In this document: positions 1 to 5,112 of the stretch, piece by piece
How positions within the stretch are numbered: position 1 is the stretch's first letter
Layout: each line of letters opens with the position of its first letter
NCBI GenBank assembly: GCA_050729115.1
Contig: JBOHKK010000194.1
Location: forward strand, 1-11,733
Source: JBKPNX01 sp050729115
Lineage (GTDB): Bacteria; Pseudomonadota; Alphaproteobacteria; Geminicoccales; Geminicoccaceae
Reading direction: 5' to 3'
Length of the DNA stretch: 11,733 nucleotides
Notes under the pieces: generated by a model
Told to the model about the DNA's origin: nothing
The model's database searches: none
Seen by the model: only the letters and a program-made list of their open reading frames with translations
Translations under genes and position numbers: made by a program

Positions 1-136
1 TCGCCGCGGCCGCGCCCAGGCCGATCGCGAAGCCAGCCACGGTAACGGCGTCGGCGGACAGGCCGCGCGCCGCGAGCGGCGCGCCCAGGCGGTCGAGCGG
101 CGGATCGATCAGTCGGCGCAGGCGCGCATCGAGCAC
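1..136 (-). CDS. CDP-alcohol phosphatidyltransferase family protein, N-terminal fragment (cut by left edge)
   Basis: Only the first 45 codons are in the window. Translation from a GTG at 136-134 reads VLDARLRRLIDPPLDR followed by LGAPLAARGLSADAVTVAGF and a hydrophobic stretch. This is the typical opening of a CDP-alcohol phosphatidyltransferase: a short amphipathic lead, an RLIDPPLDR-like segment, then a SADAVTVAGF-like segment running into the first membrane helix. The catalytic DG-x2-AR motif would lie beyond the edge, so substrate and activity cannot be judged. A GAGGGG ribosome-binding sequence sits 5 nt before the GTG. The gene starts 24 nt after the pssA stop on the same strand, so it is probably co-transcribed with psd and pssA. 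Relatives elsewhere use CDP-diacylglycerol or other CDP-alcohols; which applies here is unknown. Confidence 0.75.
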   Translation of the reverse strand, partial: MLDARLRRLIDPPLDRLGAPLAARGLSADAVTVAGFAIGLGAAAA

Positions 137-160
137 GCTCGCCCCTCGATCATCGACGCC

Positions 161-1021
161 TCAGGGCGCCTCGGAGCGCGTTCCCCGCTGGCCACCGAAG
201 CTGACGATCCGCGGTGCCTCGCCTGAGGCTGCGGCCGCGTCTGCCGCTCGTTCGGCTTGATCCCGACGCCGCAGGCGATAGGCGCTCCACCAGCCGATCG
301 GCAGGCTCACGAGGTAGACCACGCCGATCGCGAGCAGGGTATGCCAGGGCGCGCTGGAGAGCGCGGCGACGAACAGGCCGACGCCGATCAGCGTCGGCAG
401 AATCCAGTCCGGCTTGACCCGGACCACCAGGGTCTTGATCGAGAAGGTCGGGATGCGGCTGACCATCAGGAACGCGACCGCGATCAGCACCACGGCATTG
501 AGCACCCAGTTGCGCGGCCAGTCCGCCTGGAAGGCGAACGCGAGCAGCAGCGGAATGAGCGCGCAGCCGGCCGCGGCGGGGGCTGGCATGCCCGTGAAGA
601 ACCGGGACATCCAGGGTGGCCGGTCGGTCAGCTCGAGCTCGGTGTTGAAGCGCGCCAGGCGCAGCGCGCAGCAGGTGGCGAACAGCAGAGCGAGCGCCCA
701 GCCGAGCGCCGGCACCTGGTTCAGCGACCAGAGATAGACGAGGATTGCGGGCGCGACCCCGAAGCTCAGGAAGTCGGCGAGCGAGTCCAGCTGGGCGCCG
801 AGCTTGGAGCTGATCTTGAGGAGCCGCGCCGAGCGGCCGTCGAGGCCGTCGAGCACCGCTGCCGCGACGATCAGCGCGACCGCCAGCTCGAAGCGGCCGT
901 CGAGAGCATAGCGGATGGAGGTGAGACCGGCGCACAGGCTGAGCACGGTGAACATGTTGGGCAGGAGATGAATCAGCGGCTGCGCCCGCAGTCGCTTGCC
1001 GCGTCGGCGCCTTGGCAACAT
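161..1021 (-). CDS. pssA: CDP-diacylglycerol--serine O-phosphatidyltransferase (phosphatidylserine synthase)
   Basis: Membrane enzyme that joins serine to CDP-diacylglycerol to give phosphatidylserine, the precursor of phosphatidylethanolamine. The 286-residue product carries the complete CDP-alcohol phosphatidyltransferase signature at residues 61-83: DGRSAR, eight residues, G, three residues, D, three residues, D. The PNMFTVLSL segment near residue 21 is typical of the PssA branch. Several hydrophobic helices follow, and the C-terminal tail is charged. The start is the ATG at 1021-1019. It shares one base with the psd stop (TGATG) and has GGAGACGGAG just upstream. An in-frame ATG at 1036 is possible. 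A start at 1147 would add an arginine-rich stretch lying wholly inside psd and is unlikely. The one-base overlap implies translational coupling to psd, the next enzyme of the pathway. Confidence 0.93.
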   Translation of the reverse strand: MLPRRRRGKRLRAQPLIHLLPNMFTVLSLCAGLTSIRYALDGRFELAVALIVAAAVLDGLDGRSARLLKISSKLGAQLDSLADFLSFGVAPAILVYLWSLNQVPALGWALALLFATCCALRLARFNTELELTDRPPWMSRFFTGMPAPAAAGCALIPLLLAFAFQADWPRNWVLNAVVLIAVAFLMVSRIPTFSIKTLVVRVKPDWILPTLIGVGLFVAALSSAPWHTLLAIGVVYLVSLPIGWWSAYRLRRRDQAERAADAAAASGEAPRIVSFGGQRGTRSEAP

Positions 1022-1734
1022 CAGCTCCGTCTCCATCCGTGGGGTGGCTGGTTGCGCCGGCCGTCGGCGAGCACCGTCTCGCCGGCGATCGCCCGCTGGC
1101 CGACCGCCACGAGCGGCGCGACGCCATCGGGCAGATAGACGTCGCACCGGCTGCCGAAGCGGATCAGCCCGACCCGCTGGCCGGCGGCCACCACCTCGCC
1201 TTCCTCGACCGCGCAGACGATGCGCCGGGCGATCAGGCCGGCGATCTGCACGAAACCGTAGACGTCGCCCTGGGGCGTCTCGATCCGGAACGACTGCCGC
1301 TCGTTGTCCTCAGACGCCTTGTCGTCCGCCGCGTTCAGGAACTTGCCGGGATGATAGGCGAGCCTGGTGATCCGGCCGCCGATCGGCGCCCGGTTGACGT
1401 GGACGTCGAAGATGTTGAGGAACACGCTGATGCAGGTCCGAGGCGTGGGGCCGAGCGCCAGCTCGGGCGGCGGCGGCCGCGGCGCGATCGCCTGGACCAC
1501 GCCGTCGGCCGGGCTGACCACCAGATCGTCGGCCTGCGGCGTGATGCGCGGCGGATCGCGAAAGAAGTAGGTCATCCACGCCGTGACCAGCAGGCCGAGC
1601 CAGAACAACGGCTGGATCAGCAGGCCGAGCAGCACCGCCGCCACCAGACCGGCGGCGATGAACGGCCACCCCGCCCGGTGCACCGGCACGACCATCTGCC
1701 GCAGATGGTCTCGGAGATGCTCCAAGAAGCTCAC
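1021..1734 (-). CDS. psd: Phosphatidylserine decarboxylase proenzyme
   Basis: Decarboxylates phosphatidylserine to phosphatidylethanolamine at the inner membrane. It is made as a proenzyme that cleaves itself between Gly and Ser, leaving a pyruvoyl group on the small C-terminal subunit. The cleavage motif FGSRCDVYLP is present, with Gly194-Ser195 numbered from the chosen start. FRDP (58-61), SPADG (74-78), HVNRAPIGG (112 onward) and HPGKFLNA (128 onward) are family landmarks, and an N-terminal hydrophobic segment lies at about 26-56. The 237-residue length fits the short proteobacterial/archaeal-type Psd. I chose the GTG at 1734 because AAAGGA lies 8 nt upstream and a plausible promoter -10 (1758-1763) lies between it and the upstream in-frame GTG at 1773. 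The frame open to 1773 would add 13 residues. The stop overlaps pssA by one base. Confidence 0.93.
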   Translation of the reverse strand: MSFLEHLRDHLRQMVVPVHRAGWPFIAAGLVAAVLLGLLIQPLFWLGLLVTAWMTYFFRDPPRITPQADDLVVSPADGVVQAIAPRPPPPELALGPTPRTCISVFLNIFDVHVNRAPIGGRITRLAYHPGKFLNAADDKASEDNERQSFRIETPQGDVYGFVQIAGLIARRIVCAVEEGEVVAAGQRVGLIRFGSRCDVYLPDGVAPLVAVGQRAIAGETVLADGRRNQPPHGWRRS

Positions 1735-1742
1735 GGCGCGGA

Positions 1743-1748
1743 TCCTTT
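1743..1748 (-). promoter_or_regulatory. Ribosome-binding site deciding the psd start
   Basis: AAAGGA on the minus strand, 8 nt before the GTG at 1734. It favours this start over the upstream in-frame GTG at 1773. Confidence 0.6.
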
Positions 1749-1757
1749 CATCGCGCA

Positions 1758-1786
1758 GATGTAGGCGCTTCACTCGGCGGCGTCAA
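1758..1786 (-). promoter_or_regulatory. Candidate sigma-70-type promoter for psd-pssA
   Basis: Minus-strand TTGACG (1786-1781, five of six matches to TTGACA), a 17-nt spacer, then TACATC (1763-1758, three of six matches to TATAAT). Transcription would begin near 1751, leaving a short leader that holds the psd ribosome-binding site. The strong -35 and the spacing support it; the -10 is weak. It would separate the phospholipid genes from the LysE gene upstream. Confidence 0.45.
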
Positions 1787-1798
1787 AGTCGGCACCTG

Positions 1799-1846
1799 CC
1801 GGCGACGTTGCTGGGTACGCGGCGCCGCCCCGTGAACCGTCGCCGG
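1799..1846 (-). repeat. Inverted repeat between the LysE gene and psd
   Basis: CCGGCGACG (1799-1807) and its exact reverse complement CGTCGCCGG (1838-1846) flank a 30-nt loop. The loop itself contains the perfect palindrome GCGGCGCCGC (1819-1828). The structure begins 17 nt past the LysE stop. No T-run follows on the minus strand, so it is not a classical intrinsic terminator. It could stabilise the 3' end of the LysE message, assist termination, or be chance in GC-rich DNA. Confidence 0.4.
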
Positions 1847-1862
1847 TCGCGCTCGGCCGCAT

Positions 1863-2474
1863 TCACCGCTCGCTCAGGGCGAGCCGCAGGCCAAGCAGGG
1901 CAAATACGCCGGCAAAGCCGCGCCGCAACCACTGCATGACAGCGGGATTCGAGACGACATGCTGCCGCACGGCCGCCGCCGCGAGGCCGTAGCCGACGAA
2001 GACGACGAACGTCATCGCCATGAACACGCCGCTCAGAGCGACCATGTAGGCGACCGCGCCGGTTGCGTCGGCGCGCACGAACTGGGGCAGGAACGCGAGG
2101 AAGAAGATCGACAGCTTCGGATTGAGGATGTTGACCAGGATGCCGCGCACCACGATGCGAAGGAAGGCGCCGGTGTCCGCGCTCGGCGTCACGGCCAGGG
2201 TGCCGGTCTCCCGTACGGTCTTCCAGGCGAGATAGAGCAGATAGGCAACACCCGCGTATTTGAGGATCTGGAACGCGACGGCGCTGGTGTGCAGGATCGC
2301 CGCCAGACCCAACAGGCTTGCGCCGATGTGCGGCATGATCCCCAAGGTGCAACCGAGCGCCGCGGCGATGCCGGCACCGCTACCCCGGTTCAAGGCGCAG
2401 GACAACGTGTAGATCACGCCCGTGCCGGGAGCCAGCACAACGACGAACGACATGAACAAGAACTCGATCGGCAT
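1863..2474 (-). CDS. LysE/RhtB-family amino-acid or metabolite exporter
   Basis: A 203-residue inner-membrane protein with about six hydrophobic helices (near residues 4-26, 38-60, 66-86, 112-133, 140-165 and 183-201). It has the family's usual length and layout. The first helix ends in PGTG (16-19), matching the conserved PGP/PGT of LysE/RhtB exporters, followed by a glycine- and alanine-rich second segment. NILNPK (115-120) followed by a FLAFLPQF-like stretch is the other family hallmark. Members export lysine, threonine, homoserine lactone, cysteine-pathway compounds or other small molecules; the substrate here cannot be told. The ATG at 2474 has GGAGG 7 nt upstream. The gene stands between the FkbM gene (171-nt gap) and psd (128-nt gap) and is probably its own transcription unit. 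No LysR-type regulator gene is adjacent. Confidence 0.9.
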   Translation of the reverse strand: MPIEFLFMSFVVVLAPGTGVIYTLSCALNRGSGAGIAAALGCTLGIMPHIGASLLGLAAILHTSAVAFQILKYAGVAYLLYLAWKTVRETGTLAVTPSADTGAFLRIVVRGILVNILNPKLSIFFLAFLPQFVRADATGAVAYMVALSGVFMAMTFVVFVGYGLAAAAVRQHVVSNPAVMQWLRRGFAGVFALLGLRLALSER

Positions 2475-2522
2475 CAGTCCGCCTCCATCCGATGCTGCCC
2501 AGATGCCCCAGGCCCGCGCATC

Positions 2523-2551
2523 AGAGTAGCCATCCGGACTCCCTGCGGCAA
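2523..2551 (-). promoter_or_regulatory. Candidate promoter for the LysE-family gene
   Basis: Minus-strand TTGCCG (2551-2546, four of six matches), a 17-nt spacer, then TACTCT (2528-2523, three of six matches). It lies in the 171-nt gap after the FkbM stop, about 50 nt before the exporter start. The spacing is ideal but both hexamers are imperfect. Confidence 0.3.
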
Positions 2552-2645
2552 TCCAGGACGGGCTGAATGTGGCAGCTTGCCGTCGTCGTCGAATGTGAGC
2601 TTTCCAGGTTCGCGCCGGGTGCCAATTCGCCGATCGAGTGTGACT

Positions 2646-3407
2646 TCACGGCCTGATGGGTCTTGCGCGCAACGGTGCGCACGGCTCCTTCGGCGCTGCC
2701 CGCATGAACACGCCATCGACCTGGAGCTGACGGGCGAGCTTGCGCTCGAAGTAGCCGGGCAGCAGCAGGTAGGGGGCGAAGCCGGCGGCGACGAGCTGAT
2801 CGAAGGTCGTGCGGAAATCGCGCTCGCCCTGGTAGATCGGGACCAGCGACATCTCGAGCTGGATGCCACAGAGACGCTCGAGCAGAGCGCCGGCGCCGGC
2901 GAGCACCTGGGGCTCGTAGCCCTGGGTGTCGATTTTGAGGAACACGCGGTCGCCCTGCTCCACATACGGTCCGGCGACCGTATCCAGGCGATGCAGCGGC
3001 GCCGGCTCGCGATGGGTCACTGCGGAGCTCGGCGAGACCTCGCGCAGGAAGGCGCTCTGCGGCAGAATCGAGCTCATGTCGGACTCGGCCGAGACCTCGA
3101 TCTCGACCTCGCCGTCGCGCTCGCCGAGCGCCATGCGTGGCGCCACCTGCCAGCCCGGATCGGCCGCCGCGCGCCGCTCGAGCGCGGCATGCGCCAGGGC
3201 CTGCGGCTCGAACGAGACGATCCGGCCGCGATAACCCCACTCCCGCAGCAGCGCACCGTACTGGCCGCGGTTGGCGCCGACGTCCAGGATCACCGAGATC
3301 TCGAACCGGTCGAGGACCGCGATCAGCTGGGCCTGCAGCGGCCTCGCCTTCTTGCGGGGCATGAGGTCGTAGCCGAGGCGGCGGGCCAGGCGCTGGAGCG
3401 GCGTCAT
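2646..3407 (-). CDS. FkbM-family SAM-dependent methyltransferase
   Basis: A 253-residue protein with the FkbM-type methyltransferase fold. The SAM-binding motif I is LDVGANRGQYG (41-51), the acidic residue binding the SAM ribose is in SFEP (E67), and the family motif LKIDTQGYEPQVLAG lies at 157-171. Family members O-methylate sugars of polysaccharides or glycolipids and small molecules. Here a cell-surface glycan or lipid substrate is plausible because of the nearby polysaccharide genes, but that is inference. The start ATG (3407-3405) overlaps the cyclase stop as ATGA, implying translational coupling, so it is the last gene of the ABC-cNMP-cyclase unit. Its ribosome-binding site is weak, which fits coupling. 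The C-terminal 20 residues are rich in Arg and Pro and look like a non-conserved tail. Confidence 0.88.
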   Translation of the reverse strand: MTPLQRLARRLGYDLMPRKKARPLQAQLIAVLDRFEISVILDVGANRGQYGALLREWGYRGRIVSFEPQALAHAALERRAAADPGWQVAPRMALGERDGEVEIEVSAESDMSSILPQSAFLREVSPSSAVTHREPAPLHRLDTVAGPYVEQGDRVFLKIDTQGYEPQVLAGAGALLERLCGIQLEMSLVPIYQGERDFRTTFDQLVAAGFAPYLLLPGYFERKLARQLQVDGVFMRAAPKEPCAPLRARPIRP

Positions 3408-4642
3408 GCCGACTCGAACACCGTGAACACCTCGACCGGTCTGCCGATGCCGGCCAGCTGGTACGCGCCGAGTGGGTGAAATTCAAAGGCCGCGCACAGG
3501 CGGGCAAAGGCGTCGGACAGCACCAGATCGAGGCCGAGCTCGCGGCACAGTCCCTCCAGGCGGGCGGCGAGGTTGACGGCGGGGCCGATCACCGTGAAGT
3601 CGAGCCGGTCGGCAGCGCCGATGTTGCCGTACATGACGTCGCCGGCGTGGAGCGCGATGCCGAACCCGAGCGCTTCCTCGCCCCGCGCCGCGCGCTCCCG
3701 GTTGAGCTGAGCCATCGCCGCGCGCGCATCGAGCGCCGCCTGTAGCGCCCGCCGGCAAGCCTGCTCCGAGTCGAACGGGAAGATCGCGAGCATGGCGTCG
3801 CCCATGAACTTCAGGATCTCGCCGCCGTGCTCCTCGACCGGCTTGGCCATGCCGTCGAAGTACTGATTGAGGCACGCGAGCAGGCGGTCCCGATCCATCC
3901 GCTCCGACAGCGCGGTGAAGCCACGCAGATCGCAGAACCAGATCGCCGCGCCCACCGTCTCGCCGCTGCCGCGGGTGATCTGGCCGCGCAGGATGCGCTC
4001 ACCGGCGGCATGGCCGACGTAGGTGTCGAGCAGATTGATCGCGATGCGGCGGTTGAGGTGGATCTCGAGCAGCAGGCTGAACAGCGGCAAGAGATCGTAG
4101 ATCTGCGCCAGATCGCTCGTCGCGAAGCCGCCCGGGCGATCGGACGCCCACGTGGTGCCGTGGATTTTGCCGTCGCTGAAGGTGATCGGCAGCGCGACGT
4201 AGTCGGTCAGCCCTTCGTCCCGCAGCTCGTAGAACAGGGGAAAGCGGAACGCGACGTCCGGCAGATCGAGCCGCTGGCGAACCGCGCCCGCACCCTCGAA
4301 CAGGACTCGCATCGGGCTGCGCCGGTAGAGCTGTGTCTGTTGAATGCCATGCTCCGCCCGGAACACGCGGATCTCTTCACTGCCACGCTGCCAGTAGTAG
4401 CCCATGCCGAACAGCTGGGGATGGAGGATCCGGATGTGGAACGACGCCCGGGCGAGCGGCAGTCCGGCCGCGACCAGCCGCTCGCACAGGGCACGCAGCA
4501 GGCTCCGGCCGTTCGGGAGGCGGCGTGCCTCGCCGATCAGCCAATCCAGGATGGGGCTGCGCCGCTCGGGCCAGTGGCCGGCCTCGGCCGGCGCCACCGG
4601 CGCGGGCGACTCAGCCGCCGCTGTTGCCTTGGCCGAGCTCAT
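3404..4642 (-). CDS. Class III (IIIb-like) adenylate cyclase with GAF-like N-terminal domain
   Basis: A 412-residue protein expected to make cAMP from ATP. The C-terminal catalytic domain (about 225-410) is complete: metal-binding Asp238 in FCDLRGFT, Lys278 and Asp282 in EILKFMGDAMLA, Thr350 in LDFTVIGPAVNLAAR, and the transition-state pair Asn357 and Arg361. A Lys/Thr pair at the base-specifying positions marks class IIIb adenylate cyclases, some of which respond to bicarbonate. Residues 28-205 form an alpha/beta region resembling a GAF-type sensor, joined by a helical LLDTYVGHAAGERILRGQI-like linker. No membrane helix is seen, so it is probably cytoplasmic. The ATG at 4642 lies inside the 3' end of the cNMP-binding gene (32-nt overlap), and the stop overlaps the FkbM start. 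The ribosome-binding site is weak, so expression likely depends on coupling. The N-terminal ligand is unknown. Confidence 0.92.
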   Translation of the reverse strand: MSSAKATAAAESPAPVAPAEAGHWPERRSPILDWLIGEARRLPNGRSLLRALCERLVAAGLPLARASFHIRILHPQLFGMGYYWQRGSEEIRVFRAEHGIQQTQLYRRSPMRVLFEGAGAVRQRLDLPDVAFRFPLFYELRDEGLTDYVALPITFSDGKIHGTTWASDRPGGFATSDLAQIYDLLPLFSLLLEIHLNRRIAINLLDTYVGHAAGERILRGQITRGSGETVGAAIWFCDLRGFTALSERMDRDRLLACLNQYFDGMAKPVEEHGGEILKFMGDAMLAIFPFDSEQACRRALQAALDARAAMAQLNRERAARGEEALGFGIALHAGDVMYGNIGAADRLDFTVIGPAVNLAARLEGLCRELGLDLVLSDAFARLCAAFEFHPLGAYQLAGIGRPVEVFTVFESA

Positions 4643-5090
4643 TGAGCCTGGCGCGCGCCACGGTCAGCGCCTGGGTGGTGTGGTGCAGGCGCGAGGCCAG
4701 CTCGCTCATCACCTCGATGCCGACCTGGGGAAACTGGGTCACCAGGTGGAAGAAGCCGTCCTTGGAGACCCGCAGGGTTTCCAGATCGCTCTGCGCCACC
4801 ACGGTCGCCGTGCGCGGCACGTCGCACAGGATCGCGATCTCGCCGATGATCTCGTTCTTGCCGAGGCTCGCGACCTTGACCGTGCCCTGAGGCGTGTCGA
4901 CCAGAATGTCGGCCTCACCTTGGAGGATGATGTAAGCGGCGTCGCCGTAGTCGCCCTGGTGGAACAGCTCGTCGCCGGACAGATACTCCAAACGTTCGCT
5001 GGTGAACGCCAGAAGCTTGAGCCTGGCCGGCTCCACCTTGGCGAACAGCGGGATGTTGCGCAGGACCTCCACATCGTCGGTCAGGCTCAT
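4611..5090 (-). CDS. Stand-alone cyclic-nucleotide-binding domain protein
   Basis: A 159-residue protein that is essentially one CRP/PKA-type cNMP-binding domain (about 8-125) plus a short helical tail. The phosphate-binding cassette GEIAILCDVPRTATV (83-97) has the key Glu84, which contacts the ribose, and Arg93, which contacts the cyclic phosphate, so binding should be intact. The Thr after the Arg occurs in proteins that bind cAMP, cGMP or both. There is no helix-turn-helix, kinase or channel domain, so it cannot act as a CRP-like DNA-binding regulator. It more likely acts by protein contact, perhaps through the C-terminal helix (126-152). AGGAGGT lies 6 nt before the ATG. It starts 22 nt after the ABC gene and runs 32 nt into the cyclase gene. 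The natural reading is a receptor for the cyclase product that acts on the ABC protein. Confidence 0.92.
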   Translation of the reverse strand: MSLTDDVEVLRNIPLFAKVEPARLKLLAFTSERLEYLSGDELFHQGDYGDAAYIILQGEADILVDTPQGTVKVASLGKNEIIGEIAILCDVPRTATVVAQSDLETLRVSKDGFFHLVTQFPQVGIEVMSELASRLHHTTQALTVARARLNELGQGNSGG

Positions 5091-5096
5091 GGGTGG

Positions 5097-5103
5097 ACCT
5101 CCT
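5097..5103 (-). promoter_or_regulatory. Strong Shine-Dalgarno site of the cNMP-binding gene
   Basis: AGGAGGT on the minus strand with a 6-nt spacer to the ATG at 5090. It is the best ribosome-binding site in the window and lies in the 22-nt gap after the ABC stop. The cNMP-binding protein may therefore be translated at a higher rate than its operon partners. Confidence 0.75.
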
Positions 5104-5112
5104 GGCTGCTCG

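Noticed and set aside
1022..1147. An N-terminal extension of PssA to the GTG at 1147
   Set aside because: It would add 42 mostly Arg/Ala/Gly residues encoded wholly inside psd. The ATG at 1021 has a ribosome-binding site and a TGATG coupling to psd.
2605..2626. A sigma-54-like TGGCAC before the LysE-type gene
   Set aside because: The -12 element is absent: GCGAA stands where TTGCA/T is needed.
1959..3479. A plus-strand frame of about 506 codons opposite the LysE-type and FkbM genes
   Set aside because: Composition is the same antisense type, it has no recognisable motif, and it crosses an intergenic spacer; the minus-strand genes have clear family motifs.
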